The translations under genes were made by a program, and so were the position numbers. Below, in pieces: positions 8,846-17,151 of a DNA stretch of 39,660 nucleotides. Numbering within the stretch: position 1 is the stretch's first letter; each line of letters begins with the position of its first letter. Source of the DNA: an uncultured Lachnospiraceae bacterium (GTDB taxonomy: Bacteria; Bacillota; Clostridia; Lachnospirales; Lachnospiraceae); the NCBI GenBank assembly GCA_947624875.1, contig CANQMA010000014.1, positions 1 through 39,660 on the forward strand. The letters run 5' to 3'. Under the pieces are notes generated by a model, which ran no database searches, was not told the origin of the DNA, and was given only the letters and a program-made list of their open reading frames with translations.

Positions 8846-9373
8846 ATGAATTATGCGGAGATAAAAACCTTTGATGTGGCAAACGGACCGGGCATCCGGG
8901 TCTCTCTGTTTGTCAGCGGCTGCACACACCGCTGTCCGGGATGCTTTAATGCGCAGGCATGGGATTTTAATTACGGAAAACCCTTTACGGAAGAAACGAT
9001 CGATTTTATTATTGATACCCTTTCTTTCGGCGCTTACGCGGGCATTACCTTTTTGGGCGGCGAACCCTTTGAACGCACAAACCAGCAGGGACTGCTGCCT
9101 CTGGCAAGGAAGATTAAGGAAGTCTATCCCGATAAAGACATCTGGTGTTTTACCGGCTATGAATATGAACGGGATATTATGGGACAGATGTATCCGGAGT
9201 GGCCGGAAACAAGAGAACTGCTCTCTTATATTGATGTACTTGTGGACGGACCGTTTATTGAATCGTTAAAAAATTTGAATCTGGTCTTTCGCGGCTCTGA
9301 GAACCAGCGGATCATCAAAATTCCGGAAACGCTGAAAACCGGTCAGATTGTTTTATGGGAAAAAGAATTATAG
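8846..9373 (+). CDS. nrdG: Anaerobic ribonucleotide reductase activating protein NrdG
   Basis: NrdG is a radical SAM enzyme that installs the glycyl radical on anaerobic ribonucleotide reductase NrdD, allowing dNTP synthesis without oxygen. The 175-residue protein has the activase cluster motif C26-x3-C30-x2-C33 (CTHRCPGC), preceded by DVANGPGIRVSLFVSGC, and the FLGGEPF motif used in SAM binding. GGAG lies five bases before the ATG. dut follows 33 bp downstream, so the pair forms a small nucleotide-metabolism unit. The partner nrdD, often the immediate upstream neighbour of nrdG, is not in this window. Confidence 0.9.
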   Translation: MNYAEIKTFDVANGPGIRVSLFVSGCTHRCPGCFNAQAWDFNYGKPFTEETIDFIIDTLSFGAYAGITFLGGEPFERTNQQGLLPLARKIKEVYPDKDIWCFTGYEYERDIMGQMYPEWPETRELLSYIDVLVDGPFIESLKNLNLVFRGSENQRIIKIPETLKTGQIVLWEKEL

Positions 9374-9406
9374 AGAATAAGAAGATTTCAGAATGGAGGT
9401 ATCGTA

Positions 9407-9847
9407 ATGGCTGTCAATATCAATATTAAAAAAATAAAAGAAAACGCAACACTCCCTACATATGGGAGCACCTGCGCTGCAGGAGCAGATTTATACGCTT
9501 GTATGGATCATTCACTGACGATTGCTCCCGGCGAGACGGTATTTATTGGAACCGGACTTGCGCTGGAAATCCCGGAAGGATATGCGGGACTGGTCTATGC
9601 CAGAAGCGGCCTTTCCTGTAAAAGAGGACTGGCTCCTGCCAACAAGGTCGGCGTCATCGACGCAGACTATCGTGGCGAAATCACTGTTGCACTGCATAAT
9701 CACTCTGATCAACCACAGACGATTGACGCGCATGAACGGATTGCCCAGCTGGTGATTACGCCATTTCTTTCCGCTTCTTTTCATGAAGTCGAAGATCTAT
9801 CCGAGACTGTTCGCGGCACCGGCGGTTTTGGTTCCACAGGAAAATAA
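9407..9847 (+). CDS. dut: dUTP diphosphatase (dUTPase)
   Basis: Trimeric dUTPase hydrolyses dUTP to dUMP and pyrophosphate, keeping uracil out of DNA and feeding dTMP synthesis. All five family motifs are present: AGADLYA, ARSGLSCKRGL, GVIDADYRGEI (with the catalytic Asp), the RIAQLVI segment, and the C-terminal P-loop-like RGTGGFGSTG. The length, 146 residues, is typical. A GGAGG lies about seven bases before the ATG. It follows nrdG and ends just before a strong terminator. The gene pair is inserted on the opposite strand within a block otherwise on minus. Confidence 0.96.
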   Translation: MAVNINIKKIKENATLPTYGSTCAAGADLYACMDHSLTIAPGETVFIGTGLALEIPEGYAGLVYARSGLSCKRGLAPANKVGVIDADYRGEITVALHNHSDQPQTIDAHERIAQLVITPFLSASFHEVEDLSETVRGTGGFGSTGK

Positions 9848-9862
9848 AATTTATGGGATGAA

Positions 9863-9898
9863 GGGTGTGGCCGTATCCTGCTGCCACACCCCTTTTTT
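9863..9898 (+). terminator. Rho-independent terminator after dut
   Basis: Stem GGGTGTGGC (9863-9871) with GCCACACCC (9883-9891), 11-base loop, followed by T6 (9893-9898). It lies between the convergent dut and spoIIP genes. The minus-strand side lacks a good T run, so it mainly stops dut transcripts. Confidence 0.9.
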
Positions 9899-11162
9899 AT
9901 TTCTTTCCCAATACCTTATCAATCAGTACCGCCATTGGTTCTGCCGCATTGATTGCCTCCTCGTAGGTGTTGGTCTGCGCGCCGACCTCAATTAACATAC
10001 ACTGTCTGCAGATATCTAAATTATACTGATAGGCATTCACATAGTTTCTTCTGGTAAATCCCGGATAAAATTCTTCGGCTTTCAGTTTCATCTGAAGCGT
10101 CAGCGCCAGATTTTCATAGCGAAACGGATTGTACAGATAATCAATGTCTCCGGTCAGTTTAAACCTGGACATTCCGTTAAACAACATGATCTGCGCCGTT
10201 TTCTTTCCGTTGATTTCCGTTACGAGCCGGGTGCCTTCTCCGACGCCGTCCCGATGGATATCCAGTACCAGGCTGATGGACGGATACTTTTTTAAAATCT
10301 TTTTGACGCCTGCCCTTGACTGGTCATAGGCTTCGTTCCGGTCCAATTTTCCATCGACGATATCGTAGGTGGAAGTGTCGTGAATGACCTGATATCCAAA
10401 CTGATTTTCAAGAACTTCTTTCAGATGGTTTCCAACACCAATAATCGTAGTGTCCGGATCCGACGTACTGTTTTTAAATTCTTCCTGAGAGTGGGTGTGA
10501 TATATTAAAATCTGGGGCTTCGTGTTTTTTCCGGTAATCTCAAATTTTTCATTGAATGCTTTTTCAATCGGCAGATCGCTTTCATAGAGCGCTGTTGCCG
10601 AAGTCACAACATAAAATTTCTGCAGCAGTTTCTTGAATCCGCCAATATTTTTTGCAGTATATTTTTTTCCCACGGATTTCGGCATTGGTACAATGTTTTT
10701 CTGTTTCTTTTCATTCTTGTCTGCATTATCCTGTTTTACGGGTTGTGTCTGCTGCTCTGTCACCGGAGCAGATGCGTTCATATTTTCATAAATTAAGTGA
10801 ATGATCTGATTGTATCCCGGGTCTGTGGTGTCATAAGTATACTCGCTTGATTTCATATAATCGGTCACCACTGCTTTTAACAATTCCACTTTTGCCATAT
10901 CTGTCAGATTTCGATTATTTTCCAGATAAAACAGATACTGATCCATGATATCGGAATTGTCAATCAGTTCTCTCGCCAACACATTTCCCACATAAGCGCC
11001 GGACGTCTTTACCGCTTCCTTTGCTTTTCCAGCAGAAAGAATGTTAATGCTTCTTGCGCCGACGTAAATACAGAGGACTATAATCACGCTTCCCAGCAGT
11101 TTCCGGAGTACGGATTCCGATATGCGTGATTTTTGAATGTTTAGACGAATTTCCCTCTGCAT
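9897..11162 (-). CDS. spoIIP: Stage II sporulation protein P (peptidoglycan amidase/endopeptidase)
   Basis: SpoIIP works with SpoIID and SpoIIM in the engulfment of the forespore, cutting stem peptides of septal peptidoglycan. The 421-residue protein has an N-terminal membrane anchor (about 22-40) and an external region. The conserved SpoIIP domain starts near 215, with the metal-site-like YHTHSQEEF (H222, H224), DIHRDG (H303) and IEVGAQTNTYEEA (E392). A GGGAG site precedes the ATG. It lies 46 bp downstream of gpr on the same strand, the usual gpr-spoIIP pairing in spore formers, and supports the view that this organism sporulates. Confidence 0.93.
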   Translation of the reverse strand: MQREIRLNIQKSRISESVLRKLLGSVIIVLCIYVGARSINILSAGKAKEAVKTSGAYVGNVLARELIDNSDIMDQYLFYLENNRNLTDMAKVELLKAVVTDYMKSSEYTYDTTDPGYNQIIHLIYENMNASAPVTEQQTQPVKQDNADKNEKKQKNIVPMPKSVGKKYTAKNIGGFKKLLQKFYVVTSATALYESDLPIEKAFNEKFEITGKNTKPQILIYHTHSQEEFKNSTSDPDTTIIGVGNHLKEVLENQFGYQVIHDTSTYDIVDGKLDRNEAYDQSRAGVKKILKKYPSISLVLDIHRDGVGEGTRLVTEINGKKTAQIMLFNGMSRFKLTGDIDYLYNPFRYENLALTLQMKLKAEEFYPGFTRRNYVNAYQYNLDICRQCMLIEVGAQTNTYEEAINAAEPMAVLIDKVLGKK

Positions 11163-11208
11163 TCCTTCTGCTCCCTAGTTGTCCATTTTTCCCCTGTACC
11201 ACCGGGCT

Positions 11209-12144
11209 CTACAATTCATTATATGAAGAGGCTTTCTCATGTATTCCCTGTTCTTTACAAAAATCATTGAGCGCCATTGAAATAATCACACTGAGGTTTT
11301 CTACAATTTCATCGACGTCTTTCGGCGTGACAAACGCCTGCTGCGCATCTTCTGACAACAGTTCTTCAAACAACTGGTATTTTTCTTCAGAGGAATAATT
11401 TTCAAAAACACCGGCAAGCGTGCCCGGACTTTTCGCACGCGATAAAATCCGTAACAGTTTTTCCATCGTATCATTGACAATGGTGGCGCCGCTGACGACC
11501 ATTGGCACTCCAATGGCAATGACCTTTTTACTTAAGGTGTCATAATTGATGCCCTTTCGATGATTTCCCACGCCGGAGCCCGGCGTGATTCCGGTATCCG
11601 TGAGCTGGATTGTGGTTGTTACCCTTCTCAGATTTCTGGAAGCAAGCGAGTCAATTACAATCACAACATCCGGATCTGTTTCCGTAACAACTCCTTTGAT
11701 AATAGAATAGGTTTCCATTCCGGTCTGTGCCAGCACTCCCGGCGCAATGCAGTAAACGCCTTCACCCACCTCAATTTTTTCTGCAACTTTCGGGCCAAGA
11801 GCATCCGGCGTCGCCTCTGCGTTGCCGAGCCCGACAATGAGTACCGTTTTTAACCGGTCGTCTTTTAAGATGGCACTCAAATGACTGCTTAACCGTTTTG
11901 CAAATTTTTTCTGCATTTTTTTCTCTGATTCTCTGAAAAGCCGGCTTTCCATGGTTACATACTTTCCTTTGGGTTTTCCCATCGCTTTTTCCCCTCTGCG
12001 GTTTAAAATCTCGACAAGCGTTGTAATCATATTTAAGTCCTCTTCTTTTTTTTCTTCAAACCGGACTCCTTTGACTTCCACATCGTCTTCAAACTTCTCC
12101 CGTTCTTCCAGGGCAAGGTCCGTATAAATATTATTGTTTTCCAT
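11209..12144 (-). CDS. gpr: Germination protease GPR
   Basis: GPR degrades small acid-soluble spore proteins during germination. It is made as an inactive zymogen in the forespore and loses a short N-terminal propeptide by self-cleavage. The N-terminus has the family's TDLALE motif right after residue 7, so the propeptide here would be only about 7 residues, shorter than the Bacillus megaterium one; this is an inference. The acidic residues tied to activity lie in TPDALGP (D114) and VIVIDSLASR (D165), followed by DTGITPGSGVGNHRKG. A GGAGG precedes the ATG. It is divergent from rpsT and upstream of spoIIP, as in Bacillus. A forespore sigma promoter is expected but was not convincingly seen. 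Confidence 0.95.
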   Translation of the reverse strand: MENNNIYTDLALEEREKFEDDVEVKGVRFEEKKEEDLNMITTLVEILNRRGEKAMGKPKGKYVTMESRLFRESEKKMQKKFAKRLSSHLSAILKDDRLKTVLIVGLGNAEATPDALGPKVAEKIEVGEGVYCIAPGVLAQTGMETYSIIKGVVTETDPDVVIVIDSLASRNLRRVTTTIQLTDTGITPGSGVGNHRKGINYDTLSKKVIAIGVPMVVSGATIVNDTMEKLLRILSRAKSPGTLAGVFENYSSEEKYQLFEELLSEDAQQAFVTPKDVDEIVENLSVIISMALNDFCKEQGIHEKASSYNEL

Positions 12145-12213
12145 GTTTGCATCCTCCGAAACATTGATTTGACCGGACAGTTTCCACTGTTTTACGTATT
12201 TCCTTTTTTAGTA

Positions 12214-12242
12214 TTGACAAGATTTCTGAATTCTACTAAAAT
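12214..12242 (+). promoter_or_regulatory. Sigma-A promoter of rpsT
   Basis: Exact TTGACA (12214-12219), 17-base spacer, TAAAAT (12237-12242). The predicted start, near 12250, leaves a leader of about 107 bases before the rpsT ATG. Confidence 0.75.
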
Positions 12243-12245
12243 AAA

Positions 12246-12327
12246 GTCTGATGTCTGCGCCAGACGTCCGCAAATCCTTAAGGCGCAGATGGTGAAACCC
12301 GATTTCCAATCTCTCTCAACGGAAATC
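12246..12327 (+). promoter_or_regulatory. Structured 5' leader of rpsT with competing hairpins
   Basis: One long stem pairs TCTGCGCC (12254-12261) with GGCGCAGA (12282-12289). It competes with smaller stems in which GTCTG (12246-12250 or 12253-12257) pairs with CAGAC (12261-12265). A separate hairpin pairs GATTTCC (12301-12307) with GGAAATC (12321-12327), ending about 18 bases before the GGAGGT ribosome site. Mutually exclusive folds in front of a ribosomal-protein gene suggest autoregulation by S20, but this is an inference from sequence alone. Confidence 0.5.
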
Positions 12328-12356
12328 GTCAATAGTTATTTCACGGAGGTGGACAA

Positions 12357-12620
12357 ATGGCTAACATCAAGTCAGCAAAAAAAAGAATTTTAGTTAACAA
12401 TACTAAGTATGAAAGAAACAAGGCAATCAAGTCAGCCGTAAAGACCGCAATCAAAAAGGTTGAGGCCGCTGTTGCAGCAAACGATAAGGAAGCTGCGCAG
12501 AGCGCTTGTGTTGCAGCAACAAAAGCTATTGAAATGGCTGGTTCAAAGGGAGTTTACCACAAGAACAATGTTGCAAGAAAAGTTTCCAGATTAAACAGAT
12601 TAGTTAACTCAATTGCTTAA
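12357..12620 (+). CDS. rpsT: 30S ribosomal protein S20
   Basis: S20 is a small basic protein that binds 16S rRNA early in 30S assembly. The 87-residue frame begins MANIKSAKKRI and contains the conserved SAKKR, NxxxKSAVKTAIKK and KGVYHKNNVARKVSRL segments, a normal S20 in length and sequence. GGAGGT lies six bases before the ATG. It has its own promoter and structured leader and ends in a terminator shared with the convergent holA. It is the only plus-strand gene of the ancestral comE-to-hrcA block. Confidence 0.98.
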   Translation: MANIKSAKKRILVNNTKYERNKAIKSAVKTAIKKVEAAVAANDKEAAQSACVAATKAIEMAGSKGVYHKNNVARKVSRLNRLVNSIA

Positions 12621-12633
12621 TTAGACAACAAAA

Positions 12634-12674
12634 AAATGGGAAGTTTCTCTGATAAAGAAACTTCCCATTTTTTT
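12634..12674. terminator. Bidirectional terminator between rpsT and holA
   Basis: Arms AAATGGGAAGTTTCT (12634-12648) and AGAAACTTCCCATTT (12656-12670) are perfect complements around a 7-base loop, with A runs on the left and T7 on the right. It stops both the plus-strand rpsT and the minus-strand holA transcripts. The holA stop codon lies within the T run. Confidence 0.92.
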
Positions 12675-13674
12675 ATGCTCTTTTCAAGTTTTCATTTGAT
12701 TTTGCGCTGTATTTTATCAACAGCATCTCGACTCCGATATTTTCATCGAGCATTCCCGATTTAATCATTTCGTCTGTCTTGACGCTTTCAGCAAGCGCTG
12801 ACTTTAATTCCGTTACGGAAAAATTTCTGCTTTGGTTGATACACTTTCCGGCAATAAAGTCCTGCACTCCCATCACTTTGGCAATGCGGCTTTTATCCAT
12901 ATGCGCCGCAGATAAATCTTTTGCCTGAAGCATCAGATGAAACTGCCGCTCAAGCATAAACAGAATCCGCATCGGGGGTTCTTTTTCTGCAATCAGTTCA
13001 TAATAGCAGTCCATGGTCTTTCTCTGGTTTTTGATGGAAATGGCGTCAATCATATCAAAAATCCGAACGGATAACTGCTTCGTGCAGACGGCGTCCATAT
13101 CTTTGTTTGTGACTTCTTCCCGGTACAGCGTATAACTGATCAGTTTTTCAATTTCCCTGGAAAGAATTTCCATGTCTGTTCCGACATTGGCAATCAGATA
13201 AGAGAGCGATGCTCTCGTAATTTTTTTTCCATAATGCTCAAAAATTTTTGCTGCCCATCGGACCAGTTCATTTTCCGACTGTCTTCCGATTTCACAGACA
13301 TATCCGGCATTTTTTACGGCCTTAAATAACTTGCTTCTCTTATCTACTTCCTGCTCGACAAACAGAAGAATCGTGCTATCCGGAATCTCTTTTAGATATT
13401 CTGCAAGAGCATCTCCGCCGCCTTTCAGGAATCCGGAGTTTTCGACCACAATCAGGCGGTGCTCAGCAAAAAATGGAGCGGTGTCCGCATTGTCAATCAG
13501 TTCGCCGATATCAATATTTTTTCCTTCATACTGCACCAGATTCATGGTGTTATCACCTACAATCACACGAATAAACTGCTGCTTATAATGGAGTTTTAAA
13601 TATTCTTCTTCCCCATAAATCAGATAAACATTTTGAAATGTCTTTGCCTGCAGATCTCTTTCTAATGTTTTCAA
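12673..13674 (-). CDS. holA: DNA polymerase III delta subunit
   Basis: HolA is the delta subunit of the clamp loader, which opens the beta sliding clamp. The 333-residue protein shows the family N-terminus (NVYLIYGEEEYLKLHYKQ), the small AAA+-like domains without a working Walker A, and the C-terminal collar domain, which aligns over the full length. It starts with TTG at 13674: GGAGG lies six bases upstream and no better ATG exists nearby. It follows comEC by about 110 bp with its own predicted promoter, in the same comEC-holA-rpsT order as Bacillus yqeN. Confidence 0.9.
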   Translation of the reverse strand: MKTLERDLQAKTFQNVYLIYGEEEYLKLHYKQQFIRVIVGDNTMNLVQYEGKNIDIGELIDNADTAPFFAEHRLIVVENSGFLKGGGDALAEYLKEIPDSTILLFVEQEVDKRSKLFKAVKNAGYVCEIGRQSENELVRWAAKIFEHYGKKITRASLSYLIANVGTDMEILSREIEKLISYTLYREEVTNKDMDAVCTKQLSVRIFDMIDAISIKNQRKTMDCYYELIAEKEPPMRILFMLERQFHLMLQAKDLSAAHMDKSRIAKVMGVQDFIAGKCINQSRNFSVTELKSALAESVKTDEMIKSGMLDENIGVEMLLIKYSAKSNENLKRA

Positions 13675-13746
13675 GGAATCCCTCCCTCGCGCTTTCCTGT
13701 TTCACCCAATGAACTATGAAACGATGATTCCAAACGGTATGTTTCA

Positions 13747-13775
13747 TATTAACATGAAATAAAATGCATGGCAAC
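13747..13775 (-). promoter_or_regulatory. Predicted promoter of holA
   Basis: On minus: TTGCCA (13775-13770), 17 bases, TAATAT (13752-13747). Alternating GTTTCA/ATGAAA half-sites overlap and follow it (13699-13760). Confidence 0.55.
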
Positions 13776-13785
13776 CATAACGCTT

Positions 13786-16221
13786 TTACTTTTTCATTTT
13801 CAAAAGTTTCATCCCATATCCATCCGACGTCACTAAAATGCCGCCATCCTGATCAGTTCTTAAAATCTTACTTCCACTGCTTTTTAACCTCTCAAGTACC
13901 TCTTTTCCGGGATGTCCGTATCGGTTATTTTTTCCGACGGAGATAATACTGTATGCCGGTTTCATTCTGTTTAGAAATTCAGGACAGGTCGAATATTTCG
14001 AACCGTGATGCGCCACCTTTAAAATCGTGTAAGAGGATTTTATTTGGTTAAAAACCCGGGGTTCCTCCGCCGATGAGATATCCCCGGTGAGCAGCATGGA
14101 AAAATTTTGATAGGTCACGCTCAGCACAACCGAATAATCATTGATATCTTCTGCCCATGTGTTTTGATCCGGATGAATACATTGCAGAACGATGTTTCCC
14201 GCAGTTATCGTATTGCCTGTGGAAAAGAACAGCACCGGAATATCTTTTTCTTCTGCCATTGCAATCAGCTGTTCATAACCGCCGCTCTGATTTTGGACCG
14301 CTTTATTTGAAATGTCAGGAAGAACCAAATGTCTGACTACAATCTCACCTGGTCCTGAAAGTTCGAGCATTTCCATCAGTCCACTGATATGGTCTGTATC
14401 TGTATGACTCACGATTGCGTAGTCAATTTTTCGAACGGCTTCTGACTTTAAAAAGGTAATGATTCTATTCTTCCCTACCTCGTCAATTGAACTGCTTCCC
14501 CCATCAATCAAAAAACTGATGCCATTGTCACTTCTGATAAAAATCCCATCTCCCTGTCCAACATCTAAAAATGCCGTTTGAAACCCTTTCGGCATGGGAA
14601 CATAGAGCGCAGCCGTCAAAATCAAAAAAATAACCAGACCGGCCAAACCGAACTTCAGACAGATTCTTTTTTCCTTTTTTTGCAGAACCGATTTGCCCTG
14701 CACCTCTTTCCCATCCTCAGGGATTGTTTCCTGTTCTCCTTTCTGTTTTTTGTCATATTGGAATCGGACTGCAGACAAGATCAATATCGATGCAGCCAGG
14801 ATTCCATAATAAATTACCAGCGTGATTCCCGGAGGCTTCCCCACAATCACGTTGGAAAACGGAACTTTTTTTATGATGCTGCAAAGATGATTGGTAAATT
14901 CTAAAACACTGCTTCCCGGCAGAAGAAACCATCCGGCGACGTCAATGCTGAAAAAGGAGACGGCAATAGACGCAATTCCGGAAAGGATTACAAGGCTCAT
15001 CAGAGGCACTACAATCAGATTGAGTAAAAATGAATAAGACGGTAGTTCAAAATAATTCGCTGCAATCAGGGGATTCATCCATATGGTAATCATAAAGCTG
15101 AATAAAATTCCACTAATTATCTTTTTGCCGACGGTGTTTCCGCCCAAATGATAAATCTGTTTGATTTTTGGGAAAACCAGACAAATCGCTATCACTGCCA
15201 TAAAAGACATTTGGAAGCCGGAATTTCGTAAAATCAGCGGGTTTTCCAATAGCAGCAGAATCCCTGCAAAAGAAATGGCGGTCAGATAGTCGTATGTTCT
15301 TCCCAACACTTCCCCGAGCAGTTTTAGTCCAAACATCAGCATTCCGCGAAGCGTCGCCACGCTCAACCCGGACATGATGCAAAATGCCGTGACTGCCAGA
15401 AATGAAATGGAAGAAGAAACGGCAAATCCAAATCGCTTTCGCAGTATGCGGTATAGCAGCAATCCAATCATACTGATATGCAGTCCGCTGATTGCAAGAA
15501 TATGCGCAATGCCCGACGTTGAATAGAGTGCTCTGACACTTTCATCCAGTTCTGCCTTTTCTCCCAAAAGCATCGCTGAAAAGATTCCTTCTTTTCCCAC
15601 ATTGAGAGAACGGATTCCCGTTGCCTTTGCGCATATTTTTTTCAGATTTTCTTCCATTTGTTTCTTGGACTCAAACAGAAACTGCCTGATTTCATCATCA
15701 TCAGAATCGACGATTTGAATAGTTTCTGCGTCAATTGTTCCAAAAATTCCCAGAGTCTCATAATAGTTTTTTGCGTCAAAATTCCCAAAGTTTCCGGCAG
15801 AAGAATATTCAGAAATGTTCCCGCAAACTTTGATTTTCTGTCCCATTTTTACATCCGGTTTATGCTTTACAAAAGCATTCCAGTGGTCAAAATGATGTTT
15901 CCCAATACGGACATCATTTAAAAAGATGGTATATCCGTAATCAGTTTCCGATAGTTTATTTACCATTCCCTCTGCCATATGCAGCCGGACTGCATCGGAT
16001 ACATCGCTGCGCTGTCTGATACTGTGACTCATTCCCAAAAAACCAATCAAAAGGCAGAAAAAAATCATCACAAAGAAAGCTGCCTGCTTTTTCGTGATGA
16101 TTTTTATCGTATAAAGAATTGACGCAATAATCAAAAAAATGAAAACGCTGTCAGATATGAATGTAATGCTCTCCCCAAGTATTATGACCATCAATGCAAT
16201 AAGCAATGGTCGTTTAATCAC
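13786..16221 (-). CDS. comEC: ComEC, DNA uptake channel with metallo-beta-lactamase domain
   Basis: ComEC forms the inner-membrane channel for single-stranded DNA during natural transformation. The 811-residue protein has N-terminal helices with an OB-like DUF4131 region (about 25-170), the competence membrane domain (about 210-480, with SGIAHILAISGLHISMIG), and a C-terminal metallo-beta-lactamase domain. The last has DVGQGD (553-558), the metal motif HTDTDH (606-611) and HHGS (738-741), so the putative nuclease site looks intact. It begins with GTG at 16221 behind an AAGGAGG. It lies 12 bp after the GerMN gene and is probably the last gene of the comEA-led operon. The full length argues for a working gene, though transformation by this organism is unproven. 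Confidence 0.93.
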   Translation of the reverse strand: MIKRPLLIALMVIILGESITFISDSVFIFLIIASILYTIKIITKKQAAFFVMIFFCLLIGFLGMSHSIRQRSDVSDAVRLHMAEGMVNKLSETDYGYTIFLNDVRIGKHHFDHWNAFVKHKPDVKMGQKIKVCGNISEYSSAGNFGNFDAKNYYETLGIFGTIDAETIQIVDSDDDEIRQFLFESKKQMEENLKKICAKATGIRSLNVGKEGIFSAMLLGEKAELDESVRALYSTSGIAHILAISGLHISMIGLLLYRILRKRFGFAVSSSISFLAVTAFCIMSGLSVATLRGMLMFGLKLLGEVLGRTYDYLTAISFAGILLLLENPLILRNSGFQMSFMAVIAICLVFPKIKQIYHLGGNTVGKKIISGILFSFMITIWMNPLIAANYFELPSYSFLLNLIVVPLMSLVILSGIASIAVSFFSIDVAGWFLLPGSSVLEFTNHLCSIIKKVPFSNVIVGKPPGITLVIYYGILAASILILSAVRFQYDKKQKGEQETIPEDGKEVQGKSVLQKKEKRICLKFGLAGLVIFLILTAALYVPMPKGFQTAFLDVGQGDGIFIRSDNGISFLIDGGSSSIDEVGKNRIITFLKSEAVRKIDYAIVSHTDTDHISGLMEMLELSGPGEIVVRHLVLPDISNKAVQNQSGGYEQLIAMAEEKDIPVLFFSTGNTITAGNIVLQCIHPDQNTWAEDINDYSVVLSVTYQNFSMLLTGDISSAEEPRVFNQIKSSYTILKVAHHGSKYSTCPEFLNRMKPAYSIISVGKNNRYGHPGKEVLERLKSSGSKILRTDQDGGILVTSDGYGMKLLKMKK

Positions 16222-16233
16222 AATTCCTCCTTT

Positions 16234-17151
16234 TTACTTTACAAGGTCCAGATTTCGAATAAACGGCTTAGCCAGAGAAATATCTCCATGATATGAGAGA
16301 TTATTTTCTCCATCTACCGTAATCTGTACCTGATTGATATCCGGCAGTTCCAAAATCGAATTGACAATTGAATAGATGACCAGACGATTTGGAACAATGC
16401 TCTGTTCTGTAAGAAAATTTTCTCCAAAATCAACATAACAGATATTATCGACTGTCTGAACGCTGTTTACTTTGACTTCATCAGACAGGGTGGCAAGCGT
16501 ATCGGACTGCTCCGGTCCTTTGATCAATTCATGAACAATCAATTCTTCCATGGACATTCCGTCCAATAAAACATCTTTTTTCTTACACTCTTTCAAGGTC
16601 GTTCCGTCGCTGTTTGCATAATAGAGTACCAAATCCGTTTTTGAAAATCCACTGTCTGCACCGTTCATATCAGAGGCAAAATTATTATGATTCATTGCTT
16701 CCACAATTTTACCATCGATGATCAACGGCTGCGCCTCCACCGTAAATGCAATGGAATCAATGAATTCCAATTGATCCATCGTCAGCACAACGGCTCCTCT
16801 GAGCAGCCGCTCCTGCTGTGATGAAATCTGATAATACGCATCAGAAAAGTCAATCGTTAATATTTTTTCAGTAATCGAATAACTGTTAATTTTTACAGAA
16901 TCAGGGATCGCGCTTACGCAGCCTTCTTTTGGATCATTCTGCTGGAGCTGATTTAAAAATTGCTCAATCTGCGCATTCGGCCCGTCCGCTTTTAATTCTG
17001 TCGGAACTGTTGAAATCCCATGAAAATCTGCGTTGACGCAATAAAAACAAAGATCCGGCTCCTTTGGCGTTTCCTCTTTACAACCATACAGAACACCCGC
17101 CATGGAACAGATTAGTATAAAGTTGATAATGCATATGATTCTTTTTCTCAT
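16234..17151 (-). CDS. GerMN-domain lipoprotein (LpqB-like position)
   Basis: This is a 305-residue predicted lipoprotein: a hydrophobic leader followed by a lipobox ending at Cys24 (VLYGC). Two GerMN repeats follow (about 45-150 and 190-295), each with the VNSxxxxDxxxxVDFxxxF pattern, for example VQTVDNICYVDFGENF. GerMN domains occur in the spore protein GerM and in actinobacterial LpqB. Its ATG overlaps the stop of the histidine kinase gene by four bases (ATGA), so the two are translationally coupled. By analogy with LpqB it may tune the kinase from outside the membrane. That role is an inference; the domain call is firm. Confidence 0.85.
   Translation of the reverse strand: MRKRIICIINFILICSMAGVLYGCKEETPKEPDLCFYCVNADFHGISTVPTELKADGPNAQIEQFLNQLQQNDPKEGCVSAIPDSVKINSYSITEKILTIDFSDAYYQISSQQERLLRGAVVLTMDQLEFIDSIAFTVEAQPLIIDGKIVEAMNHNNFASDMNGADSGFSKTDLVLYYANSDGTTLKECKKKDVLLDGMSMEELIVHELIKGPEQSDTLATLSDEVKVNSVQTVDNICYVDFGENFLTEQSIVPNRLVIYSIVNSILELPDINQVQITVDGENNLSYHGDISLAKPFIRNLDLVK

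Noticed and set aside
12175-12190. Small palindrome ACAGT-TTCC-ACTGT between gpr and rpsT
   Set aside because: The arms are only five bases, with no link to a promoter element or known operator; it is likely chance.
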